The position numbers and the translations under genes were made by a program. Below are positions 7,889 to 16,552 of a stretch of DNA of 64,000 nt, in pieces (position 1 is the stretch's first letter; every line of letters starts with the position of its first letter). Source of the DNA: Rosettibacter sp964572725 (GTDB taxonomy: Bacteria > Bacteroidota > Ignavibacteria > Ignavibacteriales > Melioribacteraceae); the NCBI GenBank assembly GCA_964572725.1, contig CAZNFW010000009.1, forward strand, positions 1 through 64,000, given 5' to 3'. The notes below the pieces were generated by a model, which saw nothing but the letters and a program-made list of their open reading frames with translations, was not told the DNA's origin and did no database searches.

Positions 7889-8680
7889 ATGAAACTAACA
7901 ATTAATGGATTATCAGTTAATACATTTGGTAAACCTGAAAATAAGTCAATTATTTTTATTCATGGATTTCCTTATGATTATACAATGTGGCAGAACCAGA
8001 TTAATGCACTTAAAGAGAATTATTACTGCATAGCTTATGATGTACGAGGTTTAGGAGAAAGTTATGTGGGCGATGGACAATACACAATGGAATTTTATGT
8101 TGAAGATTTATTTTCAATAATCGAAGAATTAAAATTACAGAAGCCTGTATTATGCGGTTTGTCGATGGGTGGTTACATTGCTTTAAGAGCAGTTGAAAGA
8201 AATCAGGATTTGTTTGGTGCTTTAATATTATGCGATACAAGACCTGAAGCAGATGATAATGCCGGAAAACTAAAACGCTCTTTTAATATCAAAATGATTA
8301 ATACGGAAGGTCTAAAAAAATTTGTTGATTATTTTGTTCCTACTTGCTTAGCAGATGAAACTATTGAAGAACAAAAAGAATTATTTTCATCAATTTTAAA
8401 TAAATCTTATCAACACAATCCTATTGGTGTTAAAGGAGCAATAATAGCTATTATGAGCAGAACAGATACATCCTCTTTCTTAACACAAATAAAAATCCCA
8501 ACATTAATTTTATGCGGTTCATTTGATAAACTTACTCCGCCACAGGTTATGCGTTCTATGTCTGAAAAAATTCCTGATTCTGAATTTGCAATAATTCCAA
8601 GAGCAGGTCATCTTTCACCACTTGAAAATCCGAATGTTGCAAACGATTTGATAAAAGGCTTTTTGAAAAGAAAGTTGTAA
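7889..8680 (+). CDS. Alpha/beta-fold hydrolase
   Basis: A 263-residue cytoplasmic alpha/beta hydrolase with no signal peptide. The oxyanion segment FIHGFPYDYTMW is at about 23-34, the nucleophile elbow GLSMGG at 90-95 (Ser92), the acid in LCGSFDKLTPP and the catalytic His in RAGHLSPLENP near the C terminus. The pattern is that of 3-oxoadipate enol-lactonase/MhpC-like hydrolases, but no neighbour defines a pathway, so the substrate is unknown. It is divergently transcribed from the CHASE2 activator across a 64-bp AT-rich gap and convergent with the Nudix gene. Length is normal for the family. Confidence 0.85.
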   Translation: MKLTINGLSVNTFGKPENKSIIFIHGFPYDYTMWQNQINALKENYYCIAYDVRGLGESYVGDGQYTMEFYVEDLFSIIEELKLQKPVLCGLSMGGYIALRAVERNQDLFGALILCDTRPEADDNAGKLKRSFNIKMINTEGLKKFVDYFVPTCLADETIEEQKELFSSILNKSYQHNPIGVKGAIIAIMSRTDTSSFLTQIKIPTLILCGSFDKLTPPQVMRSMSEKIPDSEFAIIPRAGHLSPLENPNVANDLIKGFLKRKL

Positions 8681-8726
8681 TGATCTCTAATAATTTTTAA
8701 TTACAAATAAAAAGTGAATCAACCAA

Positions 8727-9185
8727 TTAGTAAAATTTCACATCATAGCTTTTTAATGTTCCATTTTCATAAATAAATTTTGCACTAAAAAATTTATCTT
8801 GAAATAGCCATGGGATAAAAATTTTATCACCTTCCCATAAATTTAGTTCTAAAAGTTTATCATTTGGTATCCACTTAAGATTTCCTTCGTGTGAATCAAT
8901 TAATTTTCCTTCAAATTCTCTTGCTGTAAAAAGAAAAACATACCAATCTTTTTTTCCATCGAACATCGGGAAAGTTATAAATCCATGAAGTTTAGGATTT
9001 TTAATTAATAAGCCTGACTCTTCTTTAACTTCTCTGATTACACATTCTTCCGGTGTTTCACCGTGTTCAAATTTTCCGCCAAGTCCATTCCATTTCCCTT
9101 CATGAACATCGTTTTCTTTCTTTACTCTATGCAGCATTAAAGTTTTGTCTTTATCTATAACATAACACAAAGTTGCTAATTGCAT
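8727..9185 (-). CDS. Nudix hydrolase (MutT/8-oxo-dGTP diphosphatase-like)
   Basis: A 152-residue protein containing a complete Nudix box. Gly37, Glu43 and the REVKEESGL segment (51-59) fit GX5EX7REUXEEXGU exactly, so the metal-binding helix should be active. The opening MQLATLCYVIDKDKTLMLHR and later DWYVFLFTAREFEG resemble MutT/YtkD-type 8-oxo-dGTP diphosphatases, which clear oxidised nucleotides. Substrate preference cannot be fixed from the motif. It follows the four-helix-bundle gene with a 29-bp gap and may share its transcript. Confidence 0.85.
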   Translation of the reverse strand: MQLATLCYVIDKDKTLMLHRVKKENDVHEGKWNGLGGKFEHGETPEECVIREVKEESGLLIKNPKLHGFITFPMFDGKKDWYVFLFTAREFEGKLIDSHEGNLKWIPNDKLLELNLWEGDKIFIPWLFQDKFFSAKFIYENGTLKSYDVKFY

Positions 9186-9214
9186 AGTTCGTCCTGAAAT
9201 TTTTGATTTGTTAT

Positions 9215-9562
9215 TTAAGAAATTGTTTCAGCAAGAATAGCAGAAATTTCATCGAGTTCATCAAGGAACCATTTTACTTTATCTGGATTTGCTCTTTTGC
9301 TGTCTCTTACAAGTGCCAGCCATAATTTACATTCATTAGCAAATTTAAGAGATGCGATAGTGTAATTGTTCAAATCTTTTTTTGTTGTTGCAGCAGTAGC
9401 TTCAATGTAATTACTTATTACACTTGTGCCGCTGCTGAAAAGTTCATCTCCAATTCTTTGAGAAACATTGTCCTTAGGCAGCTGGTCAATAAACTCAATT
9501 AGTTTCAAAGTAAAAAAATAAAGTCGTTTTCTAAATTCCCCTTTTGAAAATTCCTGAGCCAA
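9215..9562 (-). CDS. Four-helix-bundle protein (23S rRNA intervening-sequence family)
   Basis: A 115-residue all-helical protein with the hallmarks of the S23/IVP four-helix-bundle family: an N-terminal F.KRLYFFTLKLIEFIDQLPK, a central GDELFSSGTSVISNYIEATAA and a C-terminal ALVRDSKRANPDK...LDELDEISAILAETI. Members occur inside 23S rRNA intervening sequences and as stand-alone chromosomal genes. No rRNA surrounds this one. Biochemical role is not established. It lies 17 bp downstream of hldD on the same strand. Confidence 0.85.
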   Translation of the reverse strand: MAQEFSKGEFRKRLYFFTLKLIEFIDQLPKDNVSQRIGDELFSSGTSVISNYIEATAATTKKDLNNYTIASLKFANECKLWLALVRDSKRANPDKVKWFLDELDEISAILAETIS

Positions 9563-9579
9563 TATTTCCTCACTTTATT

Positions 9580-10557
9580 TCAGCTTAATCCAAGATAAGC
9601 ATTTTTCAATAAATAATTTTTTACATAATCGTTAACACCATTTTGAACATCCATAATAGGTGTTTTATAACCATGAAACCTTAATTTATTCAAATTAGCT
9701 TGTGTAAAATATTGATACTTATTCTTAATTTCATCCGGCATATCAATAAATTCTATTTGAACAGGTTTTTCCAATGCATTAAATATTGCGGTAACCAGTT
9801 CTATCCATGTTTGCGCTTTTCCTGTACCGACGTTAAAAATTCCATTAATATTATGATGTTGTAAAAAATACAATGTTATATCAACTGCATCTTTCACATA
9901 AATAAAATCTCTCTTTTGTTCACCATCTTTATAATCCGGGTGATATGATTTAAATAATTTTACTTTTCCTGTTTCTTTAATTTGTTCAAAAGCTTTATGA
10001 ACAACACTTCTCATATCTCCTTTGTGATATTCATTTGGACCATAAACATTAAAATATTTTAGTCCAACAACTTTTTCTAACAATCCATTTCTTTTAAGCC
10101 ACAAATCAAAAATATGTTTTGAATATCCATACATATTAAGTGGTCTTAATTTTTCGAGTTCACTTTCGCTGTCGTTATACCCATTAGAACCGTCGCCATA
10201 AGTTGCCGCAGATGATGCATAAATAAATCTAATTCCTTTTCTTACACAATAAAGCACAAGGTCTTTAGAATATTGATAATTATTATTCATTAAATAATCA
10301 GCATTTTTTTCTGTTGTTGATGAGCAAGCACCCATATGTATTACAGCTGAAATTTCAAACGGAACAGAATCACTTCGAATCATTTCAATAAAAACATTTT
10401 TATGATAAAAATCTTCGAACTTTAGCCCATTTAGGTTTTTCCACTTATCATCGCAGCCAAGTTCATCAACTATTATGATTTTATCTTTATTCCATTGATT
10501 TAATTTCCATACTATAGCGCTACCAATAAATCCTGCGCCGCCAGTAACTACTATCAT
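9580..10557 (-). CDS. hldD: ADP-L-glycero-D-manno-heptose-6-epimerase
   Basis: A short-chain dehydrogenase-type epimerase that converts ADP-D-glycero- to ADP-L-glycero-beta-D-manno-heptose for the lipopolysaccharide inner core. The NAD(P)-binding TGGAGFIGS is at the N terminus. The catalytic segment is MYGYSK (YxxxK), with SSAATYGDG upstream. Family-specific regions include IIIVDELGCDDKWKNL and GDMRSVVHKAFEQI. I chose the ATG at 10557 (MIVVTGGAGF), as in homologues, with GAGAAG just upstream. An ATG four codons earlier, at 10569, is possible. Its presence implies an LPS-bearing Gram-negative cell. Confidence 0.9.
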   Translation of the reverse strand: MIVVTGGAGFIGSAIVWKLNQWNKDKIIIVDELGCDDKWKNLNGLKFEDFYHKNVFIEMIRSDSVPFEISAVIHMGACSSTTEKNADYLMNNNYQYSKDLVLYCVRKGIRFIYASSAATYGDGSNGYNDSESELEKLRPLNMYGYSKHIFDLWLKRNGLLEKVVGLKYFNVYGPNEYHKGDMRSVVHKAFEQIKETGKVKLFKSYHPDYKDGEQKRDFIYVKDAVDITLYFLQHHNINGIFNVGTGKAQTWIELVTAIFNALEKPVQIEFIDMPDEIKNKYQYFTQANLNKLRFHGYKTPIMDVQNGVNDYVKNYLLKNAYLGLS

Positions 10558-10662
10558 AAAACTTCTCATTTATTTATTATATTTGAACGAAAATTAATCA
10601 ATATCATTGATTAATAAAAATAAAGTGAGTTAATGCAGAACTATAAATTAAGAAAGGACTTT

Positions 10663-13600
10663 ATGAACAAATTTGATTTAATTAAAAAAATATTGAATGA
10701 AAGAATTATGGTTCTTGATGGTGCTATGGGAACCATGATTCAAAAATATAAATTAACCGAAACTGATTTCCGAGGAAATAGATTTGCTAATCACCCAGTT
10801 GATTTAAAAGGAAATAATGATATACTAGTTTTAACTCAACCAGAAATAATTAAAGAAATTCATTATAAATATTTAGAAGCAGGTGCAGACATTATTGAAA
10901 CCAACACTTTTAATGCTACTTCAATTTCTCAAGCTGATTATAATACAACACAATTAATTTATGAACTTAATTTTGAAGCAGCTCGAATTGCAAAAGAAGC
11001 AGCAAGTGAATTTTCGAATAAAACACCAGATAAACCTAGATTTGTAGCAGGAGCTCTCGGTCCTACAAATAAAACATTATCAATTTCTCCTGATGTAAAC
11101 GACCCTGCTTATCGTGCAGTAACTTTTGATGAAGTTAAAGATGCATACAAAGAACAGGTTAAAGGATTAATTGACGGTGGTGCTGACCTTCTTCTGCTTG
11201 AAACGATATTTGATACTCTTAATGCTAAAGCAGCTTTGTTTGGAATTATGGAATTATGTGATGAATTAAATATTCAGATTCCAATTATGATTTCAGGTAC
11301 TATTGTTGATATGAGCGGTAGAACTTTATCAGGTCAAACTACTGAAGCATTCTGGATTTCAATTTCTCACACAAAAAATTTATTGAGTGTGGGATTAAAT
11401 TGTTCACTTGGTCCTGTTCAGATGAGACCTTTCATTTCTGAACTATCTCAAATAGCAAATGTCTTTGTAAGTTTATATCCTAATGCTGGGCTGCCTAATG
11501 AATTTGGAGAATACGATGAATCTCCAGAATCAATGTTAAAAGTTCTAGAAGAATTTGCAAAAGAAGGACTTTATAATATCGTAGGAGGATGCTGTGGAAC
11601 CACACCTGAACATATAAAGGCTTTTGCAGAAATTGCAAAAAAGTATCCCCCGCGAAAAATTCCAGAAGTAGAACCTTATCTAAGATTAAGCGGATTAGAA
11701 CCACTTGTATTTCGTCCAGAAACAAATTTTGTAAATATAGGAGAACGCACAAATGTTACAGGTTCAAGAAAGTTTGCAAGATTAATAAAAGAAAACAAAT
11801 ACGAAGAAGCACTTTCAGTTGCTAGAGAACAGGTTGAAAATGGAGCTCAAATGCTCGATGTAAATATGGACGAAGCAATGATTAATTCAGAAGAAGCAAT
11901 GACAAAGTTCTTAAAATATATTGCATCAGAACCTGATATTGCAAAAGTTCCAATAATGATTGATTCTTCAAAATGGAGTGTGATTGAAGCAGGCTTAAAA
12001 TGTCTTCAGGGTAAAGGTGTTGTTAATTCAATTTCATTAAAAGAAGGCGAAGAAGTTTTTAAAGAACGAGCAAAAAAAATTTTAAGATATGGTGCTGCTG
12101 TAATTGTAATGGCTTTTGATGAAGAAGGTCAGGCAGATACATTTGAAAGAAAAATTAACATATGTAAAAGAGCATACAAAATTCTAACAGAAGAAGTTGG
12201 CTTCCCGCCGCAGGATATAATATTTGACCCAAATATTTTTGCTATCGCAACCGGCATCGAAGAACATAATCAATATGCAATTAATTTTATAGAAGCAACA
12301 AGATGGATTAAAAAAAATCTGCCCCTCTGCAAAGTGAGCGGAGGCGTAAGCAATATTTCATTTTCTTTCAGGGGAAATGATGTAATAAGAGAAGCAATTC
12401 ATTCTGCATTTCTTTATCATGCAATCGAAGCTGGTATGGACATGGGAATTGTTAATGCTGGTCAATTAATTGTTTATGAAGAAATTCCAAAAGATTTATT
12501 AGAACGAGTTGAAGATGTATTATTTAACAGAAGACCTGATGCCACTGAAAGATTAATTGAATATGCAAATTCTGTAACTAAAGATTCAAAAAAAGAAATC
12601 ATTAATGATACCTGGAGAAATTCTTCTGTTGAAGAGAGATTGAAACATTCTATAATAAACGGTATTGTAGACTTCATTGAAACTGATATTGAAGAAGCAA
12701 GAAAAAAATATTCTAATCCCCTCGAAATTATTGAAGGACCTCTTATGGAGGGAATGGACATAGTTGGTGATTTATTTGGCTCTGGTAAAATGTTTCTTCC
12801 TCAGGTTGTTAAAAGTGCAAGAGTAATGAAAAAAGCTGTTTCAATCTTAATCCCATACATTGAACAAAGTAGAATTAATTCAGCTGAAGATAATACTTCC
12901 GGCACAATATTATTAGCAACTGTAAAAGGTGACGTTCATGATATCGGAAAAAATATTGTTGGAGTGGTTCTCAGCTGCAATAATTATAATGTTATAGATT
13001 TAGGAGTAATGGTTCCGTCAGATAAAATTTTATCCACTGCTGTAGAGAAAAATGTTGATATTATCGGACTGAGCGGATTAATTACTCCTTCTCTTGACGA
13101 AATGGTTCATGTTGCAAAAGAAATGGAAAGAATGGGTTTAAAAATTCCATTGTTAATTGGTGGTGCAACCACATCAAGAATTCATACAGCAGTTAAAATT
13201 GCTCCAAATTATTCAAATCCTACAATTCATGTTCTTGATGCATCTCGAAGTGTTGGCGTAGTTAGTAATTTATTAAACAAAGAAACAAGAGATAAATTTA
13301 TAGAAGAAATCAAAAATGAATACGAAAGATTACGAGAAGCTCACAGCAAAAAACAAATCGAAAAAGAATTTCTTACAATTGAACAAGCAAGAAAAAATAA
13401 ACTTATGCTGGACTGGAAAAATTATAAAGTAAAAAAACCAAATAAATCAGGAATTACTGTTTTCAAAAATTACCCGTTAAGTGAAATAAAAAATTATATC
13501 GATTGGACACCTTTCTTTCAGGTATGGGAACTCAAAGGCCGTTATCCAAAAATTTTTGAAAATCCAGATTATGGAAATGAAGCCAAAAAAATTTTTGACG

Positions 13601-14358
13601 ATGCCAACAAACTTCTGAATAAAATAATTTCTGAAAATTTATTAACTGCTAATGGAATTGTTGGTCTGTTCCCGGCTAATTCATTAGATGATGATATTGA
13701 AATTTACACAGATGATTCAAGAACTGGAATCCTTGCTATACTTCACACATTAAGGCAGCAAACAATAAAATCACAGGGCATTCCAAATATTGCACTTGCA
13801 GATTTTATTGCACCAAAAGAAACTAAGGTTAAAGATTATATTGGAGCTTTTGCAGTTACTGCAGGAATTGGAATTGAAAATTTAATTGAACAATTTACAA
13901 ATGAACACGATGAATATAATGTAATCATGGTTAAAGCATTAGCAGACAGACTTGCAGAAGCTTTTGCTGAATTATTGCACGAAAAAGTTCGTAAAGAATT
14001 ATGGGGCTATTCACCTGATGAAAAATTTTCGAATGAAGATTTAATTAAAGAAAAATATCAGGGCATTCGTCCCGCACCGGGTTATCCAGCTCAACCTGAC
14101 CATACAGAAAAAATTACTATCTGGAAAATTCTTAATGTAGAAGAAAATATTCAGATAAAATTAACAGATAGTTTAGCAATGTACCCGGCATCTTCAGTAT
14201 GCGGTTTATATATAGCACATCCTGATGCAAAATATTTCAATGTTGGAAAAATTGGTAAAGATCAGGTTTACGATTATCATAAACGAAAAGGAATTAGTTT
14301 GAAAGAAGCTGAAAAATGGCTGCGCCCAATTTTAAATTATTCTGAATCCGATGAGTAA
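10663..14358 (+). CDS. metH: Cobalamin-dependent methionine synthase
   Basis: A full-length MetH (1231 residues) that methylates homocysteine from 5-methyltetrahydrofolate via cobalamin. Modules appear in order. First is the homocysteine/zinc domain (LDGAMGTMIQ; VGLNCSLGP; GGCCGTTPEH zinc cysteines), then the pterin domain (NFVNIGERTNVTGSRKF). The cobalamin domain follows, with DVHDIGKNI (the base-off His ligand), SGLITPSLDEM and GGATTS. The SAM-dependent reactivation domain carries RPAPGYPAQPDH. The start at 10663 has a clear AAAGGA 7 bases upstream; an in-frame ATG at 10633 lacks one. No cobalamin or SAM riboswitch is visible in the short upstream gap. It can use homocysteine made by the MetY pathway at 44-47 kb. 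Confidence 0.95.
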   Translation: MNKFDLIKKILNERIMVLDGAMGTMIQKYKLTETDFRGNRFANHPVDLKGNNDILVLTQPEIIKEIHYKYLEAGADIIETNTFNATSISQADYNTTQLIYELNFEAARIAKEAASEFSNKTPDKPRFVAGALGPTNKTLSISPDVNDPAYRAVTFDEVKDAYKEQVKGLIDGGADLLLLETIFDTLNAKAALFGIMELCDELNIQIPIMISGTIVDMSGRTLSGQTTEAFWISISHTKNLLSVGLNCSLGPVQMRPFISELSQIANVFVSLYPNAGLPNEFGEYDESPESMLKVLEEFAKEGLYNIVGGCCGTTPEHIKAFAEIAKKYPPRKIPEVEPYLRLSGLEPLVFRPETNFVNIGERTNVTGSRKFARLIKENKYEEALSVAREQVENGAQMLDVNMDEAMINSEEAMTKFLKYIASEPDIAKVPIMIDSSKWSVIEAGLKCLQGKGVVNSISLKEGEEVFKERAKKILRYGAAVIVMAFDEEGQADTFERKINICKRAYKILTEEVGFPPQDIIFDPNIFAIATGIEEHNQYAINFIEATRWIKKNLPLCKVSGGVSNISFSFRGNDVIREAIHSAFLYHAIEAGMDMGIVNAGQLIVYEEIPKDLLERVEDVLFNRRPDATERLIEYANSVTKDSKKEIINDTWRNSSVEERLKHSIINGIVDFIETDIEEARKKYSNPLEIIEGPLMEGMDIVGDLFGSGKMFLPQVVKSARVMKKAVSILIPYIEQSRINSAEDNTSGTILLATVKGDVHDIGKNIVGVVLSCNNYNVIDLGVMVPSDKILSTAVEKNVDIIGLSGLITPSLDEMVHVAKEMERMGLKIPLLIGGATTSRIHTAVKIAPNYSNPTIHVLDASRSVGVVSNLLNKETRDKFIEEIKNEYERLREAHSKKQIEKEFLTIEQARKNKLMLDWKNYKVKKPNKSGITVFKNYPLSEIKNYIDWTPFFQVWELKGRYPKIFENPDYGNEAKKIFDDANKLLNKIISENLLTANGIVGLFPANSLDDDIEIYTDDSRTGILAILHTLRQQTIKSQGIPNIALADFIAPKETKVKDYIGAFAVTAGIGIENLIEQFTNEHDEYNVIMVKALADRLAEAFAELLHEKVRKELWGYSPDEKFSNEDLIKEKYQGIRPAPGYPAQPDHTEKITIWKILNVEENIQIKLTDSLAMYPASSVCGLYIAHPDAKYFNVGKIGKDQVYDYHKRKGISLKEAEKWLRPILNYSESDE

Positions 14359-14371
14359 AATCGAGGTAATA

Positions 14372-15808
14372 ATGAAATTCAAAAATGAACTCGAAAAATT
14401 ATTCCAAAATTGGTCTCACCAAAAAGTTAATTCATTTACTGAAATTACTGGTTCAGGTTCCAATAGAAAATATTATAGAATTACTGGAGAAAGTAAAACT
14501 GCAATTGGTGTATATAATAAAAATAAAAAAGAGAACAGAGCTTTTATTTATCTAACAAAACATTTTGCAAATCATAATTTAAATGTTCCCAGAATATTAT
14601 CTTCAAAATTAAGTTCTGACGTCTACATGCTTGAAGACCTTGGTGATATTACTTTATTCTTTTACCTTAACTCTAAACTTACTCAAAATAAATTTACTGA
14701 TGATGTTATAGTTTATTATAAAAAAGCAGTTGAAGAACTCCCGAAATTTCAAATTAGAGGTCGTATTAATTTAGATTTTTCTATTTGCTATCCGCGCCCA
14801 GCTTTTGATGAGCAATCTATAATGTGGGATTTAAATTATTTCAAATATTACTTTGCAAAAGCATTTGAAATTTATTTTGATGAACAAAAACTTGAAAATG
14901 ATTTTCACACATTAACTAAATTTCTTTTATCAGCTGATTCAAATTATTTTATGTACCGCGACTTTAATTCACGCAACATAATGATTAAGAATAATGAACT
15001 TTACTTTATTGATTATCAAGGAGGCAGAAAAGGAGCTCTTCAGTATGATATTGCTTCTTTACTTTATGATTCAAAAGCAAACATTCCTCTAAATCTTCGC
15101 GAAGAATTACTTGATTACTATTTAAATTCCGTAAATAAAATTAAAAAAATCAACAACAGAGAATTTCTTAAATATTATGATGCATTTGTTCTAATCAGAC
15201 TTTTACAAATGCTTGGTGCTTATGGTTACCGCGGTTTGTTTGAAGGCAAATCCCATTTCATTCAAAGTATTCCTTATGCAATGAAAAATGTTGAATATCT
15301 TTTGAATAAGATTAAAACAAAAATAAAAGTTTCAGAATTATTTTCAGTTTTGAATCAATTAATAAAATTAAAAGAAATAAAAAATTTTGAATGGGAAAAA
15401 TTCAATAAACTTACTGTTCGAATAAATAGTTTTTCATACAAAGAAAAAATTCCAGTAGATGCTTCTGGAAACGGCGGCGGATATGTTTTTGACTGCCGTG
15501 CAGTTCCAAATCCGGGGAAATTAGAAGAGTTTAAAAATCTTAATGGTAAAGACAAAGCAGTAAAAAATTTTCTCGATTCAATGCCGGAAGCACAGAAGTT
15601 TTTGTCTAATGTAATTAATATAGTATCTCAATCGGTTGAGAATTATATTTCAAGAGACTGGAAAGATTTAATGATAAATTTTGGATGTACAGGTGGTCAG
15701 CATCGCTCGGTTTATTTTGCAGAAAAATTAGCAGAATATCTTAGAACAAAATATGATATTCTAGTAAAGGTAAATCACATTCAGCTTTCGAAAAATAAAA
15801 ATAATTAA
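14372..15808 (+). CDS. AmgK-like aminosugar kinase fused to a RapZ C-terminal domain
   Basis: A two-domain cytoplasmic protein of 478 residues. Residues 1 to about 330 form an aminoglycoside-phosphotransferase/choline-kinase fold, with the catalytic loop YRDFNSRNIM and the metal-binding FIDYQGG. This group (COG3178) includes AmgK, which phosphorylates MurNAc/GlcNAc at C1. Residues from about 365 form a RapZ C-terminal domain: FDCRAVPNPG, LNGKDKAVKNFL and INFGCTGGQHRSVYFAEKLAEYL. In E. coli RapZ this domain binds glucosamine-6-phosphate. The start at 14372 has GAGG 5 bases upstream; an earlier ATG overlaps metH. The next gene is MurU-like, which supports a role in peptidoglycan sugar recycling. 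Confidence 0.8.
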   Translation: MKFKNELEKLFQNWSHQKVNSFTEITGSGSNRKYYRITGESKTAIGVYNKNKKENRAFIYLTKHFANHNLNVPRILSSKLSSDVYMLEDLGDITLFFYLNSKLTQNKFTDDVIVYYKKAVEELPKFQIRGRINLDFSICYPRPAFDEQSIMWDLNYFKYYFAKAFEIYFDEQKLENDFHTLTKFLLSADSNYFMYRDFNSRNIMIKNNELYFIDYQGGRKGALQYDIASLLYDSKANIPLNLREELLDYYLNSVNKIKKINNREFLKYYDAFVLIRLLQMLGAYGYRGLFEGKSHFIQSIPYAMKNVEYLLNKIKTKIKVSELFSVLNQLIKLKEIKNFEWEKFNKLTVRINSFSYKEKIPVDASGNGGGYVFDCRAVPNPGKLEEFKNLNGKDKAVKNFLDSMPEAQKFLSNVINIVSQSVENYISRDWKDLMINFGCTGGQHRSVYFAEKLAEYLRTKYDILVKVNHIQLSKNKNN

Positions 15809-15811
15809 TTC

Positions 15812-16552
15812 ATGAAAGCATTTATACTTGCAGCTGGACTTGGAACAAGATTAAGACCTTTAACAGATTCAACACCTAAAGCATTGATTAAACTAAATGG
15901 AATCCCATTACTTGAATTCATAATTAAAAGATTAATCAAGTTTGGTTTTAATGAAATTATTATCAACGTTCATCATCTTGCAGAACAAATAATTGATTTT
16001 TTAGGAAAGAATAAATTTGATGCGGATATTTTTATTTCAGATGAAAGAAATTTACTGCTCGATACAGGAGGAGGATTAAAAAAAGCATCATTTTTTTTTG
16101 ACGATGGATTCCCCTTTCTCATTCACAATGTAGATATTATAAGTGATATTAACTTAACAGATTTTTATGAATATCATAAAAAACAAAATTCAATTGCTAC
16201 AATTGCAGTTCAAAAAAGAAACTCGTCAAGATACTTCCTTTTCGATAACGAAAATAACTTATGCGGTTGGAAAAATTCTAAAACTTCAGAAACTAAAATA
16301 ATTCGCACTTCATCAAGCCCATTTACTGAATACGCATTTAGTGGAATTCATGCTGTCAATCCCGATATTTTCAAATATTTCCCGAGTGATGATGTTTTTT
16401 CAATAATTGATTTTTATCTTGCAGTTGCAATAGAAAAAAGAATTACATTTTATGACCACAGCAGAAACTTTTTTTTCGACCTTGGTAAAAAAGAAAATAT
16501 AAAGCTAGCAGAAAAATTTTTATCATCATCAAACTTTCTAAAGGAGTTATAA
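15812..16552 (+). CDS. Nucleotidyltransferase, MurU-like sugar-1-phosphate uridylyltransferase
   Basis: A 246-residue nucleotidyltransferase with the signature LAAGLGTRLRPLTDSTPKAL at 6-25, a Lys/Asp-containing active site (INVHHLAEQI; FLIHNVDIISD) and a C-terminal end FDLGKKENI. It lacks the left-handed beta-helix of GlmU, so it is a bare transferase like MurU, which makes UDP-MurNAc from MurNAc-1-phosphate. It starts 3 bases after the AmgK-like kinase/RapZ gene and overlaps the next gene by 1 base. The pairing of AmgK-like kinase and MurU-like transferase is the known anabolic cell-wall recycling pair. GDP-mannose-type substrates are the main alternative. Confidence 0.75.
   Translation: MKAFILAAGLGTRLRPLTDSTPKALIKLNGIPLLEFIIKRLIKFGFNEIIINVHHLAEQIIDFLGKNKFDADIFISDERNLLLDTGGGLKKASFFFDDGFPFLIHNVDIISDINLTDFYEYHKKQNSIATIAVQKRNSSRYFLFDNENNLCGWKNSKTSETKIIRTSSSPFTEYAFSGIHAVNPDIFKYFPSDDVFSIIDFYLAVAIEKRITFYDHSRNFFFDLGKKENIKLAEKFLSSSNFLKEL

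Noticed and set aside
10558..10662. Cobalamin or SAM riboswitch in front of metH
   Set aside because: The gap is about 100 bases and contains no B12-box or SAM-type conserved core.
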